From positions 73,345,412 to 73,409,411 of the forward strand of contig NC_080671.1 of assembly GCF_030247195.1 (NCBI RefSeq): DNA of 64,000 nucleotides, read 5' to 3'. How positions within the stretch are numbered: the stretch's first letter is position 1; the number at the start of each line of letters is the position of its first letter. The translations under genes and the position numbers were made by a program. Below the pieces are notes generated by a model. That model had not been told where the DNA came from. It did not search any database and worked only from the letters and a program-made list of their open reading frames with translations. This DNA is from Topomyia yanbarensis (lineage: Eukaryota > Arthropoda > Insecta > Diptera > Culicidae). This document shows, piece after piece, positions 33,313-43,915 of the stretch.

Positions 33313-34330
33313 GAGTGACTCCGCAATGGATTCCCAGCTGGCACTATTGAATGCGTTTTTGAAGCCCATCGGTAATACGGCACAGTATCGATGTCCTCTT
33401 CTTTTCTGTTTGCGCGTCTTATCGTGTCTCTCGATCACTGTCCGAATGGCGTCCACCGTAGACTTGACCTTCCGGAAACTCAAAGTGGTTCGCGGAACAC
33501 TATATTACGCTCCACTCTGTCCGCTTCGGCGCTGGCTCTCTGGGCGTATCTTCTGGCTCTAAGGCAGCTTTCGCGGAGAGCTCCGACCTCCTCGCTCCAC
33601 CAGTACGCTGGACGCTGTCTGTTCCTTGCTCTTCCTAGCGTTTCTGTTAACTCTTCCGCGTTCATGTCAGAGGAGTCGCTTGCCGCCTGAAGTGCTTCCA
33701 TAAAGAGATCGTTGTCAAATCACTTCACCTTCCACTTTCGCTCGTGAGCTCTCGCCCTCTGTATTGACGCTTGGTATCATTGAACAAAACTGTATCGGAT
33801 TGCTAGGTGATCAATATTCGCGTAGTCTTCGCAAACTCTCCAGTTCATGTTTGCCACTAACAACGGGCTGCAAAGAGTAACGTTGATGATGGATTCTCGT
33901 GCATTTCTGCAGAAAGTTGTGCTAGTGCGTAGCATAACATCTAGTATGGCCAAAGCTTCCAACAGGCTATACAGGGTTGTGTTGGTATATCTGCTTCCCA
34001 CTCCACTGCCCAAGCATTCAAATCTTCGGCTGGCCTGCTTTCCAGAAGGCTTGTCTAGCATCCGATAGAATTGCTCTACTGTCCATCTAGGGGATGCGTA
34101 GCAGCTACATATAAGGATCCCATTAATTTTGGCAATCTCGACGCCTTCATATGAGATTGAGACCACTTTCTGTATGGTCGATACCCCATACAATAACTGC
34201 AACATCGCATTTCGTTTCTGTTGTCAATTGCCACAACAGTTGCTGTGTAGTGTCGAAATGATTGAGGATTAACTGGATAACCTCCATCACTTCTGGCTCT
34301 CCATCGTCTTGTTGTACGCTGGGCATATGA
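33313..34330 (-). pseudogene. R1-like ORF2 copy, endonuclease to RT start, with internal deletion
   Basis: Minus strand, in order: ORF2 start (TQQLLWQL-like, near 34240), endonuclease at 34205-33777 (VEIAKINGILICSCYASPRW ... IDHLAIRY, where SDH is usual), the linker at 33701-33490 (RPAYWWSEEVGALRESCLRARR), then a jump of roughly 150 codons to the RT (FRKVKSTVDAIRT ... FKNAFNSASWESI) at 33475-33313. There the hAT-like element begins. Stops and frameshifts are frequent. It is clearly related to the intact-looking element at 13.8-16.8 kb but more diverged. Confidence 0.8.
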
Positions 34331-35960
34331 AGCCTTCGGCCATGTGGTCAAAGTTATGACCCTTATCGACCTCTGCCCCATGCTCGTTTCGTAGACCAGT
34401 ACTCGGTTCTGAAAATAACTTTTCAGAACCTTGCACAGATAGTCCGGAACCCGAATTCTGTGCAGCGCTATGGCGATCGCCACCCAGCTGGTACTATTTA
34501 ACGCTTTCTCCGTGCTCGCGATGACTGTGCGGATGGCGTCCACTGTCGTTATCCCTTTCCGGAATCCGAACTGCCTTTGCGATAATCCGTTCTCACTTTC
34601 AGCGTAGTTCGTCAGACTATTGAGGATGAACTTTTCCAGAAATTTACCAAGAGTATTCGATGTTGGATCTCCTGGTGGTTTCCCTGGTTTTTGCAGCAAC
34701 ACAAGCTTCTGGATCTTCCATCTCTCCGGAAAGTAGCCTTCGTCCAAGCATTTCTGTAGAACTACCCTGAACATGTCTGGAAACGCCAGGATCGTGGTCT
34801 TCAGCACCACGTTGGGAATACCGATTTGCCATTATAAGGAGCTCGTCGTTGAAGACTCGATTGTCACCAGCATTTCCACTGTTTGCATCAAAGTACGGTT
34901 TAGGCGGCCATGCGGTTGGGTCGTACTTCGGAAAAGACCCACCACGATAATTTTAAATTTATCAGCACACTTTTCAGCTGGCGTCGTTGAACCTTTGATC
35001 TTAGGCATCACGACACGATAAGCGTTGCCCCAGGGTCTATTTCTCTGCACAGCTCCTAGTAGCAGGTGAACTTACTAAGCACTATCTCGCTTTTAAAAGC
35101 GGCCCTAGGCGCTATTAAACGACCTTACACTCTTCTCTGACTGTTTCAGATCTTGCTTTCTGAACGCGTCTTCTGACTTTCAAGCAGACAGCACGGAGGA
35201 TGCAGAAGCTTTCGTTCCACCAATACTCCGGTAGTTTTTCGGCTCCATTTTCCTCGGCATTGATACGTCACACGCCTTCACTTCGGTATTCGAAATCAGA
35301 GCGAGGCTGTCAGCACGACGTGCTTCCACAAATGGTTCTTGTTTAAGTACTTTATTTTGCAATTCCGCTCGCCAATCCTCACTCTCAACGTCACAATGCA
35401 ATTCCACCGAACAACGGTGTAGTGGATCGCCTGGTGGTCGCTATGTGTGTACTGCTCACTAACTCACCAATTCATGTTATCCATCAGCGACCCTTCCATT
35501 CGTTGCACACCCTTACATCCAGCTCCGCCAGAGTTTCCAACAGGCTGTAACCTCTAGCGTTGGTTAGTCTGCTACCCCTATCTTTAAAACTTCAGAAGGA
35601 TGTTTGATTTTCTAAAAAATGTACACACGTCCTCGTTTGACACTATTGCTCTTCCTTGACAGTGCATTTGGCCACACGTTTAAGCATTTTTGACAGTTAT
35701 CCCAGCAAAATGATAGGGATCAAGGTAGTTCAATGTGGTTGTAATAATTAAATTTTGACAAATTATTTTTACATTTTATTTTGCGCACAAAAAAGTGAAA
35801 AAAAAGTTCGATTGCGTATCTTTAAAGATGGCTGCATCGGAAAAATAGAAAACAGCATATGGCTTAATGACCCATTTGCAACGTCGCACTTCGTTTCTGT
35901 TATTGACTGCCACAACAATTTCTGTGCAATGTCACAATAAGCCTTTCTATTCCCATTAAA
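34331..35960 (-). pseudogene. R1-like ORF2 copy, endonuclease remnant to RT, joined to the next copy
   Basis: From 35960 downward: a short start fragment (AQKLLWQS near 35930-35890), an unrelated or eroded stretch, the endonuclease middle (GSRLTNARGYSLLETLAELDV near 35590-35510), the linker (35407-35180), RPWGNAYRVVMPKIKGS (35040-34980), and the RT from 34810 (FPDMFRVVLQKCLDEGYFPERW ... KPGKPPGDP ... FGFRKGITTVDAIRT ... YFQNRVLVYETSMGQRS). It stops just before RT motif B, near 34330, where the ORF1 end and ORF2 start of another copy take over. The orientation and order indicate tandem or nested insertion of two R1-like elements. Confidence 0.78.
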
Positions 35961-36109
35961 AAAAGAAGCGGTGCCGAATTATTTCGTGAGGAAAACAAAA
36001 CATTTTGTAAAAACCGGTTGAGGTTAGGTATTTCGTGAGGCAAACAAACCAAAATCCTTTGGCGATACATTGCACCTGTGGTTGTGACTCAGCTGTCAGA
36101 AATGTTAAT

Positions 36110-36850
36110 GATTGAGAATAAGCCGGGTTATCTCCATCATCATTGGCCTGCCTTCAGCTTTTTGTATTCTGTGCATAAGCAGCCTCCCGGCATGTAGTCT
36201 GCATAGGTCAGCCTCTACAGTTTCTTGCCTGATGGCCGGAACTCAGGCACCCGAAATACCTCTCCGTTTGCTTAGTGGCTCTAGGGATCAATCGTAACGA
36301 GCACACCGACCATCCGATTTTATTCTTACTGGTCGACATAAGCTTGTTGGCTGCGGTTGGCGATAGGCGTACCACTGCTGTCTCTGTGCCACTGTACGCC
36401 TTCCTTAACCAGATTGATATCTTCTTTCTCCAGGTTAAATTGTTCTATTAGCGCGTTCCTCACTTCGTCTTCCGTTGTGTTCTCGTCCAGATTCCTGCAC
36501 TCGGCCGCTGCTTCCTGAACTAAACCGCTTCTGCCACGAGTTCCCGATAGGCCGAGCCCTTGATCAATGGATCTTTCTTCAGCTCCATCAGCATTTCGCC
36601 TTTTTGAGTTCGCCTGGTTCTTATAACGTTCTCCTAGTTCCTACAGCTTGGGATCCTCTTTCACCCTTTTGAGAATCGCAGCGTACGTTACGCCGTCGTT
36701 GCTTTAAGGGCTAGAGCGTATCCCCTATACTTCTCCTGGCGCAGCCGAAGGTCTTCTTTCTTCTTTTTTATACCTTTTCTCTTTGTTTTTTCCTCCTCTT
36801 TGCTACGGTTTCTATGGCTCTCCATTCACTCTACAATTGTCGGCTGTTTC
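36110..36850 (-). pseudogene. R1-like ORF1 (gag-like) remnant with a damaged zinc knuckle
   Basis: The minus strand, across several frame changes, reads YAAILKRVKEDPKL, TQKGEMLMELKKDPLIKGSAYRELVAEA, CRNLDENTTEDEVRNALIEQFNLEKEDI, KIGW-like, and finally YFGCLSSGHQARNCRG. The last is a zinc knuckle whose first Cys is lost. This is the same order as in ORF1 at 12.4-13.8 kb. It sits upstream, on the minus strand, of the ORF2 remnant at 35960-34331 and is presumably its ORF1. Confidence 0.7.
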
Positions 36851-38081
36851 GCTGCCTTTTACCGACCTGTATATTTATGTATGTGTCGAATAATGTCACT
36901 CGATGTTCTGAGAGATGGCGGGAATGATTTTCACAAACTTAGTTTAGATTGAACGGTGTATTCTTTTTTTCCCTTTTTTAATAACAACTATTGAGTCATT
37001 TTTTTAACTGTTGTAACGACATTTAAATATCATGGGACTGGAAGGTGAAGTATTTTTATATATTTTTAATTATTAAGAGCCATTGTACTCAAGAAAGAGC
37101 AAGGAGTTGAAGGAAAACAGTTTTGAAAAGCGTGGAATAGAATAAGGTACAAAGTTACTTTTCGCTCGTCCGGACATGCCGCAGACTCAGGTTATTCGCA
37201 TTTCAAATGCCAAAATATCCTGACTCCTGCGGTAGAAGACAAAAGGTTAAGTCGCCGGAAAACTCTAAGCTTGCTTATATGACCCTAATCCACGCTTTTC
37301 TGAACTTTTTTCCTTCAACTCCGGGAACTGTGTAATGGAATTTTTAGTAGATTGAAATTCCGGTTCTGGTGTTACGAGTTTAAGAGTTCGGACACACAAT
37401 AAATTTCCATATAAACTGGTACTACCATGATGTCCAAAATGATGCAATACTTATTGAAATGTAGAGCTATAGCGCTCATGTGAGAGCAAGCCTGTGAAAT
37501 ATACAGATCGGAAAACTATAAAAAACAAACAGGCTTAAAATCTTTCGTACTAATCTTTACAAAAGCATAAAAGCCCCCTATCGAAGCAAACCTACGGGTG
37601 GTTTCGGACTTAAAAGTGTCCAATCTTGATTCATTACGAAAAAAATCCATTTGTGGGGGTCCAAATGGAACAATAATTTGATTGGACTGACTGGATGGCA
37701 GAGTCATATGGTCTATCTACAAGAAAGGTCACAAACACAACTGTATATAGTAACACATTTTACAACGAAGAATAGGGCCATCTTATTTTTCATTAACTAT
37801 TTATTTAAAATCACTGTACATAGACGCTGTGTCTCCACACGTGGAGCAAGCACATGTAAATTAATTACAAAATCATTCAGTTAAAATAATCTTACAAATT
37901 GCGTTGTTTTTAATAGAGTTTACATTAAATGCTTCCAAAGTACGGTCTCCCAACAACATTACCCTTTTCGATGTTTCGTTTTTCGCGTTAGTATATAATC
38001 TAGTGAAAATGCAGTCTAGCTTGTGTCTACAAAAGTGCTTCCCTAAGCTTCGTAAACCGGTTTGGCTCACACTTTAACCGG
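36851..38081. other. Gene-free stretch and probable 3' flank of the ZP gene
   Basis: AATAAA on the minus strand at 37805-37800, about 580 nt past the ZP stop, is a candidate polyadenylation signal. Nothing else is recognised. Confidence 0.4.
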
Positions 38082-38139
38082 TAAGCCCAATTTTTAAAGG
38101 CAAACTCGAACTTTACTAGCAACTTAAAAATTGGGCTTA
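38082..38139. repeat. Perfect 16-bp hairpin in the ZP gene 3' UTR
   Basis: TAAGCCCAATTTTTAA (38082-38097) and TTAAAAATTGGGCTTA (38124-38139) are exact inverses with a 26-nt loop. It lies about 250 nt downstream of the ZP stop codon, so it would be in the mRNA if the 37.8-kb poly(A) signal is used. It may instead be a small repeat. Confidence 0.7.
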
Positions 38140-38386
38140 GTTCGCGATGTGGTGATTGTTCTCGATAATCTCGGCTAAACTCTACCTTACGCTCTAAATA
38201 TTTGTTTTGTCTAGCTTCTTAAATTTACAGATTCTGTATCATTCATTCTAGTAGATTGCAAACTTAAATTGTCATTTTATCTTTGATTTAAAATTCTCGA
38301 TCCAGTTACGGTATGCGACAGTTGATCGATGCTATACCCAACGGGTTATTTACGTCGATTAGAACACAAATTGATTCAGACTTGCG

Positions 38387-40309
38387 TTACTGAACGATTG
38401 CACGACCGGAGTAGCCCTTCACGTTCAGCTCATCGAGTGATGATTTTTTCCCATTCCCTTGCATCCTCGACGCCAATCCGCAAGTCTAAAACGATGAAGA
38501 AACATGAAAATGAATCCTTGAAAGGTTACATATGCTACACTTACAATAATGGTTGATAACGCGAGAAGTCCAGCTAGCAGTCCAGATATCATGACGAAGT
38601 TTTTGCACTGATCCGGAACCTCCTGATACCTTAAATCATCATACTGGCCGGGCATCAGAACGGTGTACTCGATGTTCTCGTTGAACTTCGTGAACTCCGT
38701 TGTATTGAGTGTACCGGATGACCTTCGGAATCGATCATGTCCTATCATCGACAAGAGATTACCATATGCAACATCCCCGACAGATCTTCGACGTCGTCCT
38801 AACCCTAGAAAAACGATGTTAAAAGATAATTTTCAAAATTCAAAGGTTCCGGTTTAGAAAATCGCACCCTTTCGCTTCGTTGGCTCGTATAGATCAAGAC
38901 AGAAGTCCGGTTGGCAATCCATCGCATCCATGCAGGCCTTTATTTGCGAATGGATCCACAGGGTACTGCGCTCTTTCATTGAGCTCAACAAGAAGGCTTC
39001 AAAATCCAGGAAAACTTCATTCGGTTTGTCACGGTAACGAGCCGGTTGATGAGGGATGATCGATGCAAAATCCCGATTGCGGCAGCCTTCACGAACCAGG
39101 GAAACCGATCCAGCAGCATGCGGATCATCTGGGTCCGGTGAAACAGTGACCTCCAGTAGTTTGACATACTTCCATACGCTTTGAGCGCTGATTCGAGCTC
39201 TCAGCTGCAGCTTCGTCCCAATCGGAACGGCCTGATCTACCGGAACTTCATTGTTCGTTACCGCCGGTAGGGTATTCGAAGCCGAATGATTCTTCATTCC
39301 AGCAATCCTTGCGATTGGAGGTGCCTCCTTATATAGGGCAACTTCGTACTCCAGGCGACCGGGTGTTTCTTCCACCACACCAGAAACGCGTGCTCCGTGA
39401 GGGCTGCAATAATAGAATTTATCTGTGGACATCTTAACGAAAAGCTTTTACTCGAACACTACTTACAAACTGCCGGCAAATCCTGCTGCCTTGTTCTGAA
39501 TAACTGTGGGCTCCGGCGGCTTGCACATGATTATCAGTTCCTGGTCGGATTGCATTACCACCGATGGGAACTGCGGGAACCAGATTCGCACGTGGACGAA
39601 ACCCTGCGAGAAAGTTGATCAAAAATAAATGTATAACGATTATATTCCTTTTCTTCTAAGATAGTTATGAATGAGCAATGGTTCATTTAAGGGACTTAAG
39701 GCAATGTAAGCGACGGAACGTATTAAATTACTGTTCCATATACAACGCGATCTTCTTCCATGTGCCTTTCATGCCGAAAATCGTTAAACCAAATTGTCGC
39801 TTGTAGCCCTTTAAAAATATAGGCCACAGTAAACGACCGCTAAATCCGGTAAGTTCTTACATTCCTTTTCAGCACACCGCAGCGTGAGAAGTCCGTGATC
39901 TTGAGGTCGTAGCTAAGATCGCTGGGGTCTTTCCGGTCCTGCTTGATTGAGCATGCGAAGTCGGCCTCCGGGTTGACGGCACGGTCGTCGGCAAACAGCG
40001 GTGCCCCCTTGAAACTGATGGGTTTCTTCAGCTTGGCCGTTATGATGTCACCCAGGTTGGAACCCTGCGATGCAAACGAGCACTGAATATCAGTCACTGG
40101 AACAGAGCGCAGAAGAAATAAAATTAGGGAATTCATAGATACATCCAGAAGAGGTGTGGTTATTAACTCATTATATAATCTAAATAAACAGGTTGTAAAT
40201 TTCACGCGCTATTATTTTTTTTGATGGATAGTTGAAATATTTGCCGCTCAATTATAAACATCCATTGTGGCTTACCGTCGTAATCTTGCGCCCTGACCGG
40301 TGGTTGAAG
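38387..40309 (-). CDS. Zona pellucida (ZP) domain transmembrane protein, 5' end not found
   Basis: Six exons join in frame on the minus strand: 40309-40276, 40096-39861, 39603-39467, 39403-38868, 38804-38545, 38485-38387. The product starts mid-protein (QPPVRAQDYDVTDIQC). The ZP-N half follows, then VHVRIWFPQFPSVVMQSDQELIIMC and CKPPEPTVIQNKAAGFAGS; splicing gives SFPHGARVSGVVEETPGRLEYEV, and ZP-C ends CMDAMDCQPDFCLDLYEP. RKGLGRRRRSVG is a furin-type site, then a membrane segment FVMISGLLAGLLALSTII and a short tail ending GYSGRAIVQ. Insect ZP proteins are apical matrix proteins that shape cuticle; they polymerise after cleavage. The signal peptide and first exons must lie further upstream. 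The paralogue identity within the family cannot be settled here. The donor GTGCGA after 38868 is weak. Confidence 0.88.
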
Positions 40310-40844
40310 CTACGGGAAGAAAAGAGAAGGCACAAACAATGAAAGATGAGAAGGGAGGTAAAAATCAAATTAATTTGCTTAAGTAATAGTATAATGATGC
40401 GTAATTACTGACGATAAATCGTTCTTTATAATAAGACTACCTATCAAGCTGTTACACAGGAGCGGTTGTTTATTTCATCTTATTGTGCTAGTTTTACATA
40501 CAGTTTTGAATTAACGCTCGCTTTTATCGAATCGAGATCAATATTGATGCGTAGGTACATTTTACTTTTACTTTTTACACGTAATTACGTGCTAGCAATA
40601 AATAATTTATTCGGATGATACCTATGAATATAAAGATTTTGATGGCAATAATACGGTTTCGTTAATGCTTCCCTGAGTCTGGGCATTTTTCACAAACTGT
40701 TCAAAATTCAGCAGGTTTCGGGCTCAGTGCAAGAGCGGTCATACTCCCAAAATGCGTGTTTAGAGATGTAAGAGAAGAAAAACAGTGACTGAATTAGAGA
40801 TGGGCGAGTGAATCGCGAATTGATCAAAATTGAATCGACTCTTC

Positions 40845-41104
40845 CAGAGATGCCAGGTACTTTTTTCAAATGTCTGCGATAATAATTTTAAAAGTCTGGG
40901 AAGAACAAAAAATGGCAGGAAAGCTAGTGTAACCAAAAGCCTTTATATTCAAAAATCTGCAAATATCTGCAACCAAACTAAAAAATCTGCAAATATCTGC
41001 AACCAAACTAAAAAATCTGCAAATATCTGCGTCATCGAAAAAATCTGCAGCTAAAATTAAAAGTCTGCGAATTTGCAGACTTGTCTGCAAATCTGGCATC
41101 TCTG
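40845..41104. mobile_element. hAT-like MITE (TIR CAGAGATGCCAG), target duplication GACTCTTC, internal tandem repeats
   Basis: CAGAGATGCCAG is perfectly inverted at the other end, and GACTCTTC flanks both sides exactly (40837-40844, 41105-41112). Inside, a 29-bp unit (AAAATCTGCAAATATCTGC then AACCAAACTA) repeats about three times. The open frames spanning it (40830-41054 and 40866-41099) are artefacts of these repeats. The insertion site is the subterminal part of the larger hAT-like element. Confidence 0.9.
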
Positions 41105-41510
41105 GACTCTTCTAAAAGAGTGGATGAACCGCGATTCTTTTTTAAAGAACTGCGATTCACTGAAGGAGTGACAATTTATTATAAACTCAACGAGAACCAA
41201 AAAGAACCGTATGAGTTTGCCATGATTATGAATCACTCTAAAATTACCGAACACGATGAACACATGAGCTCTGTTTGTCGTAAATGGAATAGAATATCAA
41301 CTCATAACTAATTTAAATTTAATAATAGTTGTACTTTCAAGGGAGAAACCAATCTTGAAAATGGCAGAATTTTTTGTGACAAATGCCAATTTTTATTTCA
41401 AATGAGTACAAAACTGTCTAAATTGAAAAATTATCTCGAAAATTCAACGTAGGGGTAAGGTATCTTATACATAGAAAATGCATGCAAAATTTGAAATAAA
41501 TCGGTTAAGT

Positions 41511-41745
41511 CTCGACAAACATATGATTACGGCCTAAAAGCCAACTGTCAAAATCCACTTTGAATGGAAATTCCAGACAAACCGTTGCTAGTCGAACACA
41601 GTTCTCAACAGTTTATGAAAGAGAAAACTTTTCTCTTTCGTTTACTACCAACATGTGTGATTGGCGTGTAACGGTTTGTCCGGGATTTCCATTCAAAGTG
41701 GATTTTGACAGTTGGCTTTTAGGCCGTAATCATATGTTTGTCGAG
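41511..41745. mobile_element. Palindromic MITE with ~80-bp arms, target duplication AAGT
   Basis: CTCGACAAACATATGATTAC with the following GGCCTAAAAGCCAACTGTC is inverted at the right end with few mismatches over about 80 bp, leaving a loop of about 75 bp that contains AGAGAAAACTTTTCTCTTTC. AAGT lies at 41507-41510 and 41746-41749. Comparison with copy 1 of family X shows an uninterrupted sequence at the equivalent place. The plus ORF at 41560-41751 is an artefact of the palindrome. Confidence 0.85.
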
Positions 41746-41837
41746 AAGTAGTTTTTGAATGACAGTAATACCGCAAATCGTGTTTTTCCAGAGACATTCT
41801 ACAAAAAGTTTCGTAGCCGAGCCGCTTGTCGATATTT

Positions 41838-42007
41838 TTTTTTTTTTTTAATTTCGATTATAGAGGTTTTAACCTTAAGGTCATTCGCCTCTTCGGGTTA
41901 GAAAAATCTCTTATGAAAAATTTCTAACCCTATGTGCGGGGTCGGGACTCGAACCCAGGTGCGCTGCGTACAAGGCAATCGATTTACCAATACGCTACGC
42001 CCACCCC
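41838..42007 (-). mobile_element. tRNA-derived SINE, copy 1, target duplication CTTGTCGATATTT
   Basis: On the minus strand the head has GGCGTAGCGTATTGGTAAAT (A-box region), then CCTGGGTTCGAGTCCCGACC (a B box, GGTTCGAGTCC). A body follows with GGGTTAGAAATTTTT and GAGGCGAATGACC, and an A-rich tail at the low-coordinate end. A 13-bp perfect duplication flanks it (41825-41837, 42008-42020). The head is tRNA-like but embedded in a SINE, so it is not called as a tRNA gene. Confidence 0.9.
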
Positions 42008-42309
42008 CTTGTCGATATTTATGTTATTGAAATGATACAATATAATGTACCAAAGTTTTGATCTAATCGCTTCACCCAAATTTCTAAAAAAATTGCAAAA
42101 AGTGTGTTTTTTTCACGCTGAAAAACACACCCCCGTACCCATCTCGCCTTAACGCCTAATAAATATATTTTTTCCATTTTTTCTCAAACATTTTTCAAAG
42201 TACTGAAATGAATCACTGAATCGATCAAAAGAGTCGATTCAGTTTAGTGAGTGAATCGGGCACGATTCGCTCTCCAAACTGAATCGGTTTGCCCATCTCT
42301 AGACTGAAT

Positions 42310-43907
42310 TATGACCTTTCGTTCACTTTTCGCAGGTTCACTGTACTTATCATGACCCTACGGATTAATTTAAATATATATATGGGGTAAAATATCTTAA
42401 TATTATTTAGCTAGATAGGATTAAAATAAATATTAAAACGAACTGCTAGATATATATGTCAAACTTAAAATCAATACTTATAAAATAAATTAAAAATAAC
42501 ATGCATAAAATTCAAATATTAAAATTGCTTTAGCTAGATAGACGGCACAACGATCAAATTGAAAAACTCTACACAAACTAGGGTTTATATTCAGCTCATA
42601 CAACACTACACACTACAAACACCCACTAACACCCATACTCCAGAGAACTGAAGTTGATTCGGTAACCGCGGCTGACCAATGGGAAATCGGAGGCAAGGTT
42701 CCGGGAAACTCGGCAACCGACTCGATCGTCACTTGGACCTGGAACAGCAAACCATCCACACGACTTTTGGTAAACCGGATCGAAGCAATTAGTACGAAAA
42801 AAGTGGGAATCTTATAAAAGTTTAAAATTATCAACCGTAAAATTGTGGAAGCCTGCATCTTTAAGGAGCTTTCATCGTAACGACCGTAGCACTATAAACC
42901 ACGGGTCGCGTTTCGGATTGCGGTTTTCCGGAGGTAAAGCAACCGATCCGCGTGCTTCATCGTTTCAACATACGGCACGATCGAGTGAGAAGCGCTCGAG
43001 TTCCCGATCCAGCCTATTTCCACCCAGAAGGTCATCAAGGCTCCGGAAAAGCTTCGCCTTGGTCCGAATTGAGGTCATCGGAACCAGAAACCAGTGAGGA
43101 CGACGGCAGCGGCAGGTGCGCAACGGGCCCACACACTTCACACCCACACAATACCTGTAAGTAACCACCAGTGTTTCAAAGTAGGGCTTTAGGGACGTTA
43201 GGAACTTGAGGTTAGAGTGCCAAATAAAACGACGGTTAGGATTAAAAGTGATTTTCCCCCTTGAGAAACCACACGGCGAGGATTGTGCCGACCCTGGGGT
43301 TAGGGTAGAGTTCCCTGCGACTGAGCGGGCGGTAACGAAGGAAGTTACAGAATTAAAATTAATATTTTGTGCAGGGATACCAGAGTAGATACAGAACACT
43401 AGATTAGGATTGTCGCTGGTGTTCCCATTGTTTTCGTCTCGGAACATGTTTGTTTTGCTTTCGGTATATATCTGTCAAGCTATCGAAAGTCTCTCTAGTA
43501 AAAGTCTTTGGCCCGCATTTTTGGTGCACGCAGAAAAATATGGCCTGCTTGTAACCACAAACCGTTTAGTTGAACTTCAAATTAGTAAAATGCAGAGTTT
43601 ACCTTTTTCATTTCAGTCTCGTTTATTCACAAGTAGCTCAAATCGCCTGCGAGTAAGCCCAAAGCTCTATACCACATTGGGTAAGGAACTTTAGTATGTG
43701 GCTAAGTTTCAGTCGCCCAAATGCGGTGTCGTCTATGTTAGGGCGGCCAAAAGCTCACAATCGCGATTGCGCTACTGCTGGACAGTTGCGTATCAGACGA
43801 CATGAGGTTCCTTAGTTGGATTCACAAGGATCACATTTGAAAACGACTCAGTGCGCTGAATAGTTGCCATGTGATAATTGAGTTTGCAGTGGACGGTTGA
43901 AGCCCTG
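42310..43907. other. No confirmed gene; possible exon-like blocks near the ZP gene
   Basis: Two GC-richer blocks stand out. On the minus strand 42858-42613 opens with MQASTILRLIILNFYKIPTF, a plausible signal-peptide-like start that could be the missing first exon of the ZP gene, but no good donor joins it. On the plus strand the block 42950-43152 (containing RSSEPETSEDDGSGR) ends in a strong donor CCT|GTAAGT at 43153. Neither is confirmed. Confidence 0.3.
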
Positions 43908-43915
43908 GTCAGCAT

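Larger units (their letters stand above)
41400..42150. mobile_element. Family X element, copy 2, interrupted twice
   Basis: TTGAAAAATTATCTCGAAAA, CAACGTAGGGGTAAGGTAT and the TTGAAATAAATCGGTT block match copy 1 at 9161-9572 and then break at the MITE (41511). The match resumes at 41746 (AGTAGTTTTTGAATGACAG), breaks at the SINE (41838), and resumes at 42008-42120 (TGTTATTGAAATGATACAA ... AAATTGCAAAAAGTG). The outer ends are eroded, so the limits are approximate. Confidence 0.7.
40795..42301. mobile_element. hAT-like element (TIR TAGAGATGGGC) hosting four nested insertions
   Basis: Perfect 11-bp ends TAGAGATGGGC and GCCCATCTCTA, with further inverted similarity inside (GAATCGACTCTT), are flanked by a perfect 8-bp duplication GACTGAAT (40787-40794, 42302-42309). 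No transposase is present. Of its 1507 bp, about 1 kb is later insertions: the MITE at 40845-41104 and the family X repeat (about 41400-42150), which itself holds the MITE at 41511-41745 and the SINE at 41838-42007. Confidence 0.88.

Noticed and set aside
32599..33320. AGTCAC at both edges of the CAGCGWTGCCAAC element as a target duplication
   Set aside because: The two copies are inverted with respect to each other; a true duplication must be direct.
40830..41099. Repetitive open frames on both strands with NICNQTKKSA- or ADICRFF-type units
   Set aside because: They come from a 29-bp tandem repeat inside a MITE, not from a repeat protein.
41940..42007. Possible tRNA gene (A and B boxes)
   Set aside because: The sequence is the head of a SINE with A tail and target duplication, and the same head occurs in three other copies.
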